Assembly: GCA_023374025.1 (NCBI GenBank)
Contig: SIJG01000067.1
Coordinates: 374,124 to 438,123, forward strand
Length of the DNA stretch: 64,000 bases
Direction: 5' to 3'
Origin: Heterodera schachtii
Lineage: Eukaryota > Nematoda > Chromadorea > Rhabditida > Heteroderidae
In this document: in pieces, positions 10,718 to 23,630 of the stretch
How the letters are laid out: each line of letters starts with the position of its first letter
Numbering within the stretch: position 1 is the first letter of the stretch
Program-made: the position numbers and the translations under genes
Notes under the pieces: model-generated
Seen by the model: the letters and a program-made list of their open reading frames with translations, nothing else
What the model was told of the DNA's origin: nothing
Databases searched by the model: none

Positions 10718-10753
10718 TTAATTACCGTATTTCCTCGATTATAAGCCCCGGGG

Positions 10754-11232
10754 CTTCTATTGTTCAACCCCCCTCCAAAGGGGGCTTATATTCGAAGGGG
10801 GCTTCTACTCGAGGGGGGCTTCTATTGTTCAACCCCCTCCAAAGGCGGCTTATATTCGAGGGGGGCTTCTACTCGAGGGGGGCTTCTATTGTTCAACCCC
10901 CCTCCAAAGGCGGCTTATATTCGAGGGGGGCTTCTACTCGAGGGGGGCTTCTATTGTTCAACCCCCCTCCAAAGGCGGCTTATATTCGAGGGGGGCTTCT
11001 ACTCGAGGGGGGCTTCTATTGTTCAACCCCCCTCCAAAGGCGGCTTATATTCGAGGGGGGCTTCTACTCGAGGGGGGCTTCTATTGTTCAACCCCCCTCC
11101 AAAGGCGGCTTATATTCGAGGGGGGCTTCTACTCGAGGGGGGCTTCTATTGTTCAACCCCCTCCAAAGGCGGCTTATATTCGAGGGGGGCTTCCAATCGA
11201 GGGGGGGCTTTTATTGTTCAACCCCTTTCCCT
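10754..11232. repeat. 65-bp minisatellite, seven units plus a partial
   Basis: Units start at 10754, 10819, 10883, 10948, 11013, 11078, 11143 and 11208 and are nearly identical; length 64 or 65 depends on a run of five or six C. Each unit contains a unique part (CTTCTATTGTTCAACC) and two 17-bp motifs, CTTATATTCGAGGGGGG and CTTCTACTCGAGGGGGG. These echo the end of the host transposon, CTTATAATCGAGG, so the array multiplies what may be transposase-binding sites. All three forward frames are open only because the unit lacks stops; it is not coding. Confidence 0.9.
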
Positions 11233-12037
11233 ATATAAACTCAAAATTTTTGGCTTTTTACATAATGGTACAATTAAAACCTTAACGTGAAATTTTTGAA
11301 TTGAAAATTTTTTCACTTTTTGGCCCTTGGAAATTTAGGCGAATGTTTGAAAATTCACAATTCACTTCTAATTGAATAAATTAAAGTGCAAAAAAGCACT
11401 AAAAATAGAGAATATTGAGCATTTTATACTTTTTTAGAATTTTCTATTTTCAGAACGAAGAAGTTATTACATAAAAAAATTCGTTTTTTGAGAAAAAAAA
11501 ATTAATATCGCTGTTGTGAAAAGGTTTTATTTGAAAAACACGAAATTCTTCCTCTATAAGCTTCTGTTTGTTCTATATTTTTATAACCCTTTTGAAAAAG
11601 TACAAAAATAAAAACTGATTTTGGAATTCGGGATCATAGGTGAGAGGGAGCAAATGGTTTTTGAGCCGAAAATATTTTCTTCTATGGGTTTTTGGTCCAT
11701 GGGTTCTCAGATCCACTTGCCTGTAAAAAAGTTTTTTAGGATTTTTGGGACTACTAATCAAGAATTTGGCATCCATTTAGCCCAATTCCAAAGCCTTGAT
11801 CCGAACTCGAAACCCCAAAATAATTTTTAAAAATTTTGCAGGCAAGTGGATTATGAGTTAGGGGAGAATTTGATTTTTAATTTTTTTAACTATTAATTTT
11901 TTCACAATATTTTTGTCTGTTTTAACTTTTAAAAGTAGGTATTTAAAAAAGCAAACCAATATTATAAGATTTTCCATAATTTCTCCATTTTAAGCCTTTC
12001 TTGATGTGTTTTTGATTAATTTGAATTGTATTATGAA

Positions 12038-12102
12038 TAGGGATGGGATTTTTAGGGGCAAAAAAGTCCAAAATAGGGGCCTAAATAAGAATCACAACCC
12101 TA
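12038..12102. mobile_element. 65-bp hAT-like miniature transposon
   Basis: The sequence begins TAGGGATGGGATTTTTAGG and ends ...ACCCTA. It is bounded by a perfect 8-bp duplication ATTATGAA (12030-12037 and 12103-12110). An 8-bp duplication and TAGGG ends fit the hAT superfamily. The inside reads GGGGCAAAAAAGTCCAAAAT, which matches the start of the longer relative at 40935-41532. It is nested inside the 10722-12342 element and so inserted later. Confidence 0.8.
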
Positions 12103-12346
12103 ATTATGAATTTTTAAATTTTTCACTAAAATTGCCTTTAGAAAAATACCAAAAAATTTAGAAATTAAAATTTAAAAGAAAAATTTTAATAAATATTATT
12201 AAACTCGCAATATAATTATGAATCTGTGAAAAAATTTTTTTTGAAACTTTTAAAAATTTTGGGGGGCTTATATTCGAAGAGGGCTTCTACTCGAGAGGGG
12301 GCTTCCAATCGAGGGGGGCGTATAATCGAGGAAATACGGTAATTAA

Positions 12347-15300
12347 TTTTGGGTTAATTTCTTATGATAGCTATTGTTTTTAACTTTTAAATTTATAATT
12401 AAGAATTTTTATTAAATTAAATTTAATAAACTCATTCCATGTTTATGCTTTTATATTTTAATTCGTTGTTTGAAATTCATATTTAACTTTAAAGGACTGT
12501 AGAACATAGCAATAGTTTTCGGCAATATGTTTCTCATTAACTTTCTTTCAAAGTTGTTTTATTTAATGTTAATTATTATTAAATTTTGACTATATAACAT
12601 GCATAACAGTGTTTTGAAACATTTTTCTCTACATAAATTGGTTATTTTTATTATTTCAATTTTTAAATTGAATTTTTAAAATTTTTTCTAAGCTTTTGTT
12701 AAGCCTTTTTTTATTAAACCATTTGTTATTATTAATAAATATTTTTAGAGCTATAATTTTTTTTATACAAATGAGTTTCGTTGAGAATAACTTTGTTATG
12801 ATAAAATTTCTGCTATAATTTGTAAGTTTTCTTTAAAATATAATAAAAATCATTTAATGAATAAAAAAGTAATAGAAATAATTGTTTAAATTATTGTTTT
12901 GCATTACACTTGTTTGTTTATTACGGTATAAACGTTAAATAAAATATTTCGGTATTTAAATCGGTTTTCATTCAAACTTTTGACCTAGCAAAAATTATTT
13001 TTGTGCAAAATGTTGATCATTTTTTAGCAATAATTAAGCTTTAAAACTTTATAAACAATATAAGAGATGTTATTCCTTTTTATTTTTCTAACAAAAATCT
13101 AAATTTTTAGTATGATCTACCTAGATAAGCCTGTTTATATTTAGAACAAATTATACAAATTTCAATATTCATATTACTAATAATACATCTAATACTATAT
13201 ATTGGATATTTCAAATTTATATATTCTTCACATTTAATAGAACTGCAAAAAGGAAACAAAAACAATGTCCTTGCATTTAAGGTTTCTAACTCTTTAGTGA
13301 TCATAGGAGTAGTTTTAAATTGTTTGTTTTTTAGATTTGTTATTTTTTCTTATGAACTTTTTCTTTTAAAAAGTGAACATTTTTCATATTTACTGCATTT
13401 TTTTTAAGAAAGATTTTCTTACATTTATTATCTTTGAAATAAAATCATAATTTATAAAAAGTTGATTGTTTTTATTTAAAAATATAATTTTTAAATTTAT
13501 CTATTTTACAATTTAAACGGATTAAAGCCACATATAAATGGATAAATGGCTAATTACATTAATTTTATTTTATTTAAAAACTTATCTAATTAATTAAACA
13601 AAAATTAATTAAATTTTTTATCGTATTTCCTTTTTTTAAACAAATTATAATTATTGTTTAATTATGCGTGCTAGTAAATAATTGTTCTTTTAAATAAATC
13701 TCATAAAATGTAATATTGCCTTAAATTTATTTTCAAGATATTATATCTAAATTCCACCAAAATTTAAATTTATTTATTTATTATTTATTTTTAATTGTTG
13801 AAAAACCTTGAATTTTCTTAAATTTAAGTATTTTCATACCTTTTCCTTTATTCTAATTCATAAATTTTAATTAGTTTTCATTACTTATTTATAAAATCTT
13901 TTTTATTTTTATGCATTTATTCAATTTTTGATTATTTAATATGTGAATTTTATTATAAATGTCTTATGTATTTTAACAGTAATCATAGTTTCATTTCAAA
14001 ACAATCTAGATGAGTTCTTCAGAAGAATTGTATGCATTTTCAATTTATAGTTTTACTTTTTTCAATTTTAAATAAAATATTATGCCTAGATTAAATTCGA
14101 ATAAAATAATTATTCACAAAATTAAATTCTGAAGTCACTCCAGTTGCTTTTAATTTATATTTTCTCTAAACCTTTATTAAATTATTTTCTATTTTTCCTT
14201 AAAAATTATTAATGAAATTAAATTTTGCTGTCATTCTCGTCGTCGACTTGCTCGTACAACAGCCGGCCATAATGCCTCCAATTTTAATTTCAAATTAAAT
14301 TATTCTTCTTATTTATTATATCTTATTTAAATCATTTTTTTTATTTTAAAAAATATAATGCTTTTAAAATCATATTTATCTCTATACCTTTTATTAAATT
14401 ATTGATTCAATTCGCGTTGTCGTGGTCTCTTCTTTCTTTATTTTGCACGCTTCTATTGATCTTCATATAATATTTTGCGGTTATGAATTTTTATTTCATG
14501 ACGAACTAAGAAATATTTATCATTATTTCATTATTAAATAATAAAACTTTTTCTGGTAGTAATATTGTTTATCTCCTTCTGAATAGAAATTATTAACATA
14601 TATTGCCTTTGTAATAGTGGAAATTATGCCTCTGATATATCTTTAATTCAATCTGTGATGTTTTAAATAAAGATTTTTCCCTAAGGAAGACCCGTAATAA
14701 CTTTAATCGAAAAATTTAAAAAAGAATTAAATTTTCATACTTTAAAATCAAGAATCATTTATCACAAATTTAGGAATTATTGGTTCCCATTCATGCTCGA
14801 GACAGAGTTATTATTATATGGTTGGCTATAGGTTCCATTACAATTACAGTGAAACATTTTCCTATTTTATAATATTGATTTTATTTAACATTGAAAATAA
14901 ATTTATTCAAATTATCTATTTACTTTGCTGCAACATAAAAATAATTTTTTATATCATATTAATTTGTATGTAGGTTTTTTATGATTAAAAGACTCTTTTA
15001 TTTAAAGTTCAAAATTATAGAATTTAATTTTATTACTTGAAGTACAAGCAAACACACATTATTTGTGGGTTTTTGGTTGTATGTACAATTAATTTTGCTT
15101 TTTAGTTTATTTCGAAATAATTGTTTTTTGATTGTTAACAAATTTTTGGTAATATAGACAAAATAATATTATTACATTTCTGCTTTTTAATCTAAATTTA
15201 TTCTTTTTGTAATTTTAATTCGTCAATTTGTATATAAATTGATTTGTCTTTACTTATTTAATTTAATTTATGTTTTTGTACCCTGAGTACCAGCTGGAAG

Positions 15301-16600
15301 AATAAAATTTTTTGGTCCCAATGTGATTAATTTGTTTAATCCATATACATTTTGTTTGAATTAGGTTTTTCTTTTGGTTTTAATATTTTTTTATAAAAAA
15401 GTATAACACAAATTATCGCGGCAAGAAGAAGTGATATTTTCTTATTGCATATAATTTTTAGTATAACTTTTATGGGTTTAGAAAATTTATTAAATATTTT
15501 TTTTCTATATCTTGAGCTCATCCGCACTTTTTCAATTTTTGAAGAAGAATAATTTATCTTTGTGTATATAAATAATGGTTTTATTTTTGTAATTTAAATT
15601 AAACTTTTTAACCGTGACTTGATATGCCCTTTTTGTTAAACCTTGAATATCATAAATATTAAACACTTTGATTTTATGTCATAAATTTTTGTTTTTCAGA
15701 CCTGTTGTTATTTTATTTTCATGAATATGAATAAAAATAATTATAGATGGAATTTATCAGTAATTTTATTTAATGTCATTTATTTGTTTGTTTTTTTAAC
15801 TTTTTTGAAATCAAACCAAGGGCATGGAGTAGCTATTTTTAAAAATATTTTATATTGCTATGTTTTTATGTATAGTTTTAATAGTTTGAATATTTTATTA
15901 AATTGTTCTTTAAAATATAAATTTTTTATTTAAGAATGTATATGAATGTAAAGGCAACATTGTAATTTATAATTATATCTATTTTAAAACATAAAATAAA
16001 ATTTATTATCAGAACATTCGTGGTGTAGGTCTTAAATGATGGAAGTTATTTCTTCCTCAATTTAAGTTTTATAATATCGATTTTTTTATTATTTTAATCT
16101 ATTTTTGAAAAGATTTTCTAATGAATGTACAAGTATTAAGATTTGTTTTTCTTAATTATTAATTAATCATGTTATCGTAATAATATTTAATTTCTTATTA
16201 ATAAGACAAATGTTGGTCACTTTATTTGTATCTGAATTTATTTAATCAAAAGATGTTTTTATTTTTCATATTTGAACCTAGATTAGTCGAAGATTGAACT
16301 TTTTTACAATAATTTGATGTTTTATTACGCGACTTTTTAATACATAAAAATAAAAAGTCCGTCGTCAAGCCGGTAGCCAAATTTCCTCCCCCCCCCCGAA
16401 ATGAAAGACAGACAACAGAAAAAGATTTATTAAATTATTTTGTTTTAATTTTTCATTTGACAATTTCAGTTTTTAACATTTATTCGACTCTTTAGCACAA
16501 AAAGTTAATTTTTTTCTCTAGAAAATTTTTGGATTTAACTAAACCATCTCATTTATGGTCATCAAGACATGCAAAAAATTATAAAGTCACAATATATGTT
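12347..16600. other. T-rich intergenic tract
   Basis: No gene is supported; the + strand is strongly T-rich throughout. Slightly GC-richer islands near 14229-14290 and 14405-14450 contain a CATTCTCGTCGTC-like core that recurs in degenerate form at about 26325 and 26965, which suggests very old dispersed repeats. A poly-C run lies at about 16387-16397. Short open frames (13107-13304 minus, 15336-15527 minus, 15721-15933 plus) have only AT-driven composition. Confidence 0.5.
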
Positions 16601-16647
16601 TTTCGTGCATTTTGTTGCATAAATTTTGATTTTTAAATAAATTTAAA

Positions 16648-16679
16648 TTTCGACCTTTTGTTCGAATTTGGGACCAAGG
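16648..16679 (+). repeat. Dispersed repeat related to the foldback at 30205-30400
   Basis: The block TTTCGACCTTTTGTTCGAAT followed by GGGACCAAGG matches both arms of the inverted repeat at 30205-30234 (minus) and 30371-30400 (plus). The CATGATAAACGA core of the repeat at 343-371 lies just downstream (16708-16740). Confidence 0.55.
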
Positions 16680-17167
16680 TTCGAAATAGGCGAAATGGGT
16701 GTCATATTCATGATAAACGACGCCAAAGCCACCTAAAACATATTTAATAAAAATTCATTTTTTTCAAAAAAGGGAGGAGGGGAAGATCGGCCCTTTATCT
16801 AGAAAAGTTTTGAATTTGAGTAATGACTAAATTCTGATTTCTTAAATTATTTTAATTTTGAAATTTTATGGCATAATTTCAATATTTTATCTCAATTTTT
16901 TTGAAAGATGCGGCGCCAAATAATGTTATAATCGATAAGGGGAGACGGAAAATATAAAATATTTGAAAATTTTATATCGATTAAATTGTTTTAAAATAAT
17001 ATATTTTAAATTAGAAGCAATTTTGCAAAATGCTCTGTTTTTTTTGTACTTGAGAATTTGTTTTTTTTTGATCCGCTCCCTGGTGTAAACTGCAATAAAA
17101 ATTGGAAGAAAATTAATATTACAAAGCAAAATATATATAAAGATGAAGTGGAGTTTGAGAGAGGTGG

Positions 17168-17325
17168 AACGGCCCATCGGACGGGGCAATGCCAAATGGT
17201 GTGCTGAGATAATGCCAATGGTGTCAACGAGTCGCGTCGTTTTGTGTTTGGTTTTCAATTGATGCAGCGAGTGGGGTCGGAGAGCGAAGAGAAAGAGATG
17301 AGAGAGAATTAGCGAGAGATTGATT
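17168..17325 (+). repeat. GA-tailed dispersed repeat, copy 1
   Basis: This begins ACGGCCCATCGGACGGGGCA, continues with AATGGTGTGCTGAG, then CGCGTCGTTTTGTGTTTGG, and ends in a purine GA-rich tail. The same order of blocks occurs at 41641-42269 (two copies), and the later blocks at 45484-45652 and 61445-61725. All copies have the same orientation. No reading frame is shared, so it is not a gene. Confidence 0.65.
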
Positions 17326-17344
17326 TGCAAAGCATTTTTATGTA

Positions 17345-20300
17345 AATGTAATTTTTTTTTATTATCCTAACTGTTTTTACCGAGTATCAGAATTTTTTAA
17401 CCAATATTTTTCAGATTTGAATTATACCTTAAAAAGTATTAACAAAAATAAATTTTTAATAATTAAAGAAATTGATCAAATATAAATAAATTTTAGAAAA
17501 ACCTATTCCAAGTAAAAACATTAATTTATCAATTAATTAAGCGAGTATTATATTTAAATTTCAAAGTGTATCTATCTGTAAATTGCATCTTATTAACATT
17601 TAATATGAAATTATCTAATTTAGACCTTCTAAGTTAAAATGCGAATTGACTGATGAAAGTGAATATAATTATATTTTTTGCTTTTTTATTCTTATAACCA
17701 TTATGTTCTTCATTTAAAATTTTTCTAATCGTTCCATAACCATTGTTTCATACCATTATTTCGAATGTATCAAATTTTGCAATTTATTAAAAAATAAAAG
17801 TTTACTATTTAAAAAAAAATTATTTGAACGATTTAAGCAGTTGCAATTCAGTGGTCATCAGGTCCATAATTTAATGTTTTATTATTTTGCGCTTTCTTCG
17901 TTTAATAACTGTAATTATGCATATTTATTTTACAAGCAAATTTCTCTGGATCACAATGCGCTCAAAAATTAAAGCATCGTCATAATCGATAGTGATGTTG
18001 GTTTTTGCTTCTTAAATTTGGATTGATTTTGCAAAAACATTAATATTTTTGAATCATAATATGTATGCTTTAAAAAATCATTTCTTTGATTCGTTTTAGG
18101 AATAGGAGTTTTCTAATTTTTGATTTAAATATTAAGTTTTAAGAATACATTTTAATTTTTAGATATTTTATCATTTATTTACTTACTAAAAAAGATTTTT
18201 TATTTAATATTTAAATGATTTATATTTGTTTCATCAGTTGAAATTGAAAAAATAAGAAGTTATAATATTACTGTGGAGCATTTGAAAATATAAACAAATT
18301 TAAAATAACCAAAAAATATTTTTGAAAATAAAAATTTCTGATATGAAAAATTAAATTAAAATAAAAAACTAAAATGCGCTCCAATACCGCCCGAGGCAAA
18401 CCGGGTTTGAAATGAGAGAAGAAGACAAGAAATAAATTATTAATTCATGTTTTCAGTTCAACTTCAATTTCACTAAAAAATATTAACAAAAAAAGATATA
18501 AGAAAAAAGCTGCAAAAACTAAGATTTATACATAACTTATACACAAAAAAATGATACAATAAAAAAATATTTTAATAAAATGGTAAAAAATGAAATAAAG
18601 AAAATAAAGAAAATAAATAATTTTTTTCAAATGATTACCCTACTATTAAACGAATAAAACACAGAGGAGCGAGATAAAATTAAATTAAATAATTTATGAA
18701 TATGACGCAATTAAACTGCAATTACCTCACTAGTTTTTAATAAAAATGATAATAAAAATATATATATATTTATTGCCATGAGTAACTAACTTCTCATTAG
18801 CTTTGCAATAATATATTTGTAATATTAACTAAAATGTATATTATTGAGAATTTGGCTATTATTTAAATTCATCAAAAATAATATTTAAAAAATATAGAGA
18901 AGTTACAATAATAAATAGCATCATAAATTAAAAAAAATACACTCGAAAAATGCAATAAATTAAATAATTGACTTCCCTAAAAAAATAAAATTTATTTCAT
19001 TAAGAATATTAAATTTTCTTATAAAGAAAGCAAGCTCCATTCATTAAACATTGCATGGCTACGAAAAAACAAAAAAGTTAACTAAAAGAAACAAATAAAT
19101 AAAAAAATACAGAGCAGTAAATTTTATGTAAAAAAAAAATAAGGTAAAAGTAAATATTTTCTTATTAAATTTAAGACTTTTCGATTAAAGAGATAATTTC
19201 TGAAAATTGGAGTAAAAATGCAAAGAAATAATTTTTTTAAAGCTTTGAAAATTTAAAATAGAATCACACGGAGAACTGAAAAAAACAATTGATGACCTCA
19301 CTCTAATGGAAGTTGTAAATGTCAAAGTTAATACCAATTAATATGAGAGAAAATGGCCGCAATATGAAAATAGGTACAATATATAATAAAACTTATAAAA
19401 ATCGAAATTTAGGCTATTCCAAGCCAAAATTTTTTTTATTGAATATTGCGGTAAAGGGCCCGCGTGTTTTGTTAATTAAATTTTAATGACAAAATCGCAA
19501 CTTCGGGTATTCTGAACCAAAATTTTTAAATTGAATAACGGTAAAGGACTATATGAAATAAATTAATACAATAATAAGAAAATAAACCTTAAATAATATT
19601 CTACACAAAATAAGTCATCAAATTTAATATATATCTATTTATGCCTAATGATAAAAAATGTGGAGACTGTGTGACTATTTCTAAAATGGTCTTTAATAAT
19701 AATAATAATATATTTGTTTTTCAGTACAAATAAAGCTTCATTAAATAAAAATGCAAATTTTTCATTTTAGCGAAGTTTAAATGCTCAATTTTGCTTTAAA
19801 TTTCACATTTATCTTTATCAAATGAAAGAAATACAAAATAAGTAACAGAACCAAAATATCGATTTTAATTAAGAAAATGTTGTAATACAATTATAAAAAA
19901 TGAAAAAACTCTATTAATTTCAAATGTGAATAATTTTAAATAAACAAATACCGTAATTATTATAGTCCCATTAAATAATTTCGTCGCGACCTTCTCGGTC
20001 ATAGAACTTTATTTAAAAAAGTTAATATTAAAAAAAGAACTTCTTTATAAGCTCTAAAAACATTTCGAATTGAATTAATAAAATTGAAAAAAAAGTAAAA
20101 TTTCAAAAAATATTAAATCAGAAAATTTACTTAAAAATCCATCATGAAGATCTTGATATTATTCATGCTGATTCTCAAGGAAAGAAAAATAATTAAAATT
20201 AAATAATTTATTTTTAAATGTCTCTTTTATTTTTGAATGAAAAAGATATCATCTAAAATTATGATATAGAAATTAATATATATGAAATTAATAATTTAAA

Positions 20301-20400
20301 TAAAATACATAACATAACAAATTAAAGACTTTTTGGTCTTCTCACGATTATTTTTAATTAAAAGAAAACAAAAGTAGCAAAAAATTTTTTTTTTACATTT
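17345..20400. other. AT-rich tract, A-rich from about 18.3 kb
   Basis: No gene is supported. A block near 18655 (ACACAGAGGAGC) resembles one near 29304 (AACAGAGAGGAGC), another trace of dispersed repeats. A (TAA)n/(AAT)n run is at 19697-19710. See the direct repeat at 19397-19560. Confidence 0.5.
19397..19560 (+). repeat. Degenerate direct repeat, about 95-bp unit
   Basis: Two successive copies (about 19397-19475 and 19492-19560) share ATCGNAANTTNNGGNTATTC, CCAAAATTTTT and ATTGNGGTAAAGG. The divergence suggests an old local duplication. Confidence 0.55.
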
Positions 20401-20427
20401 TTAGCTTGCAAACTTTTGGAAAATTAT

Positions 20428-20640
20428 GTAAAAGTTCAAAAAAATTATGCCCAGAACAACTCAAAAAACCAGATTTTCCAATTTATATGGCCATAAATTT
20501 GTTCAAAATTAACGAAATTTTTTGGAAATTTGCAGGCTAATAGAGCAACTGAAGAGATTTCGAATAAAACCAATAATGTTTGATTTGGATGACAATGGAA
20601 AAAGTTATAGTCCAAAAACATGCTGAGGCCCAAACGTGGT
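20428..20640 (+). repeat. Half-element of the GCAGGCTAATAGAG foldback family
   Basis: Contains TTTGCAGGCTAATAGAG, then AATGTTTGATTTGG and AAAGTTATAGTCCAAAAA in the same order and spacing as 54266-54477, and in part as 32970-33053 and 43269-43341. The left arm that makes the 54-kb and 43-kb copies into foldbacks is not recognisable here, so this copy may be truncated. It ends in a GC-richer block near 20625-20665. Confidence 0.55.
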
Positions 20641-23045
20641 GGGGCCCAACTGACATAGACCGCTCTTTAACCATAAAAATTAATCAGCATGTAAAATGAC
20701 CAAATTTATTCAAAACTTTTTTTAATTAAGCCAGATTAGTATTGAGATACATTCCATTTAAAATTTAAATTCTTGTCATGAAAATAAACAAATAAGTTTT
20801 GGAGATGAATTTTTAGAAACTTTTTCATTTCTTAAGGGTGTTTTTTTAGTTTTTATTACATTTGTTAATAACTTTTGGCAAAGCACCAAAATAAGTAAAA
20901 ATTTTGATTTTTTTTAGCTTCTTTAGGCTAAAAATAAAAACCAAGAAAATAGTTGCTAATAACCCTAAATTAGCTTAATATAGAAAAAAAACTAATAAAA
21001 ACCAAATTACAAATAAAAACTGGTAATCAGTAATAAAAGCCCTAAATTAATAATATCTTTAATTTATTGAAGAACATAAATATATACATTTTGGTAGTTA
21101 ATTGCCTATTTTGGCATTACATAAATAATATATATATATGGAACAAAAATTTAAAAAAATATACACAATAAATAGAAAATATTATAGAATTTAATCAAAG
21201 AAAGGTTCTATAATTTAATAAAATTAAACCATTATTGTTCGGCTCCATATAAAATGCTATAAAATTTATTAAAAATTTATTCTTAATTTAGGGCATAAGA
21301 AAAAGGAAGTTCCACTCTGCTAGGTTCAAACACGCCGATTCATGAGGCATTAATGAAAGCTGCACAAATATACCTAAAAATATTATGAAAATTTAAAATA
21401 AATGAATATAACTATTAATTCTGCAGTTGAAATAGAAAAAGATTTACTAGAAAAAGTTATATTACACTGCGAAAGTATTGGGAAATAAGATTTTATTAAT
21501 AATAAAAAACTATTGATAAATACCATTTAAAATATTATTTTCTTTTAAATTCTTTGCCATGAAAATAAAATAAACAAAATTTTGATTTTGGAAAATAATT
21601 TCTGACCTGGTTAAAATAAAAGTGTGACGCAAATGCTGATTTACGCAATAAATTTATTTAATTTTTTTAGCTCTACAATTTATTCTCTTTTCAAGAAAAC
21701 GATAAAAGTTGTAACAAATAAATTAACAATAAAATAAAACAAAATAATATAATAAAAACATAAGTTTTTTCTGAAAAATCACATTAAAATCAAATTAATA
21801 TAAAAATAAATAAACTTTAAATAATCCAATTGATAAGAATAGTCGTAAAAATATTATATTTTCAAATAAATAATAAATTAAAATTATTTTATATTGATTA
21901 ATTTTAAAACAAGAAAATATTTAAAAATTGGAGTTTAAATTTTTTGATTAAAATTTTTGCTATATTATTTAAATTATGAAAAATTACAAAAATAAAATCA
22001 AAGAAGTTATAGCATATTTGAAAAAATGCAACACCTATGATTCATAACAATTGCATATCGTGCAGTTCAAAAATAAAATTTTTATATTTATCTGATAAAG
22101 TCTGACACTGGAAATAATACGATAATTATATATAAAATTTATTCTCTTATCATAAATTTTAAGATAATACATAAATAATTATTAAATTATGAATTAAAAA
22201 ACATTTAAAAAAATATCTAAACCTATTTAAAAAATGCAATTATCATAATGAATACAAACATTAAACTTTGAAAGCTCGACTTTTTATCCGAAAAAGTGTC
22301 CAAAGAATTTTTAACTTTTTCGGCATTTTTCAAAAAACCAAATTCCGCCAAAATTTCAAGCAGAATTTGTGCATTTTTTCGCCAAAAACATTTTTATGGC
22401 CCTGCTGGAGTTGGGCCAATTAGCACGGGATGAACATGTTGAGTCGTGAATCTGATTTTAAAAAATTGCCATGACGAATGTTGACGCGGAACTGAGCACT
22501 GACAGAGGAAAAGCATCGATAAAATTAGTTGGGGGGGGGGGGATCACAGCGCCGCCATAATAGGAAGATGATGATGAAAGAGATGCATGCGCCAATCATT
22601 CATTAATGCATTCCTTCATTAGCACTTAAGGAATTTTAAATGATGAATTTTGATGTGTTCATTAAAATGTCCTTTTTCTGATCAACTTGGATTTAATTCG
22701 ACTTAATCCTGGCATTTTTTGTGCAGCATTGATGAGTTGGAAAATTTCTTGGACAATATTTGTTAACAAATTGTTCTCGCAAATAAAAAAGTAGCTAAAA
22801 TATTTGAATTTAAATAATTCGAATTTAAAAATGATGGACAAAGTGATGACAACAATTAAAAATTTTGTGGTGATGGATGATTTTCAACAGGAGACAATTG
22901 AAAACTTCGGAGCAAAAAACGTTTTTTGACCGACTTTTTTCAATTTTTGGTGCTTTTAATCTCTTAACTTTTGTCTTTTTTCCAATTTTTGTGTTGATTT
23001 TGCCTTTTTAGTACTTCCATCACTTTTTTCACAACCAATTAATTT
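20641..23045. other. AT-rich tract with fragment of a hAT-like element
   Basis: No gene is supported. 20830-20900 (TTTCTTAAGGGTG, ATTACATTTGTTAATAA, CACCAAAATAAG) matches the interior of the element at 40935-41532 and is probably a decayed copy; I could not place its ends. Around 22280-22340 a small inverted repeat (CCGAAAAAGT/ACTTTTTCGG) is present. 22380-22640 is somewhat richer in GC and has a 12-base G run at about 22531, but no open frame I would defend. Confidence 0.5.
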
Positions 23046-23630
23046 TCAGTCCATTTTCATTGGTAATAATGCTAATGCTAACGATTGTGATGGCCAAAAA
23101 ACGGTTGGCTCGGACTTTGCGACCGATTCCCCCCCCCCGTGAGAGCGTCGGTTGGCTTTTAATCGACAGATGAATCCCAGCGCATCTTCATTAATATTCA
23201 GCAGTGCCACCCCCGTCGTTTTCTCATCATTCAATTTGCTTTTTCTTTCTTTCGTCTCTCTTCTGTCCACCCTTCGCCCACCCCCTCCCCCCTCAATTAA
23301 GGTACGCAAGAATAACGATAAATTTTATATTAATTTCAATATTTTTATATAGGATATTTTAAGAGCTTCTGTTGATCCAAACCGGGACCTTATCACAAAC
23401 ATAGGGACACCATGTCATATGCCATCCTTTAATCAATGATTTTTACCGTATCCCTTTCTAACGATTTCAAAAATGCCCGCGGGCGCTAGAATCCGTTGCA
23501 CAAAAGTCCGGGGTTAGTTTTTTCCCAAGGTTCATGGCGCCAAAATCGGGCGAGGGACGATTTAGCACAAAATTTGAGGCGTAAATAAATTCCAGCCTCG
23601 AGACGGCATGGAATAACACCAATTTTCCAG
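23046..23630. other. GC-richer stretch upstream of a possible exon
   Basis: Base composition rises well above the surroundings, with C runs near 23131 and 23281 and open frames on both strands (23152-23352 plus; 23046-23309, 23467-23721 and 23486-23689 minus). The frames overlap antisense and none has recognisable motifs. It could be the 5' part of a host gene or part of an unrecognised repeat; I cannot decide. Confidence 0.3.

Larger units (their letters stand above)
10722..12342. mobile_element. Non-autonomous DNA transposon with TTAA-type target site
   Basis: The ends are inverted copies of each other: TTACCGTATTTCCTCGATTA at 10722 and its complement ending at 12342, with one mismatch soon after. 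Both are flanked by TTAA (10718-10721 and 12343-12346), the target used by piggyBac-like transposases, but because the local sequence is palindromic an AATT duplication with slightly different ends is also possible. The 1.6-kb interior has no transposase. It holds the 65-bp tandem array (10754-11232), an inverted pair around GATCCACTTGCCTG (11709-11722 and 11839-11852) and a nested 65-bp element (12038-12102). The right end also has three copies of the 17-bp motif seen in the array. Confidence 0.75.

Noticed and set aside
10645..11290. Three overlapping open frames of 88-197 codons with repeated peptides such as RGGLLLEGGFYCSTP
   Set aside because: They exist only because the 65-bp minisatellite lacks stop codons in all forward frames; there is no codon bias or start context.
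16640..16700. GGTTCGAAAT as a tRNA B box
   Set aside because: No matching A box, acceptor stem or cloverleaf could be built around it. The same applies to other TTCGAA hits.
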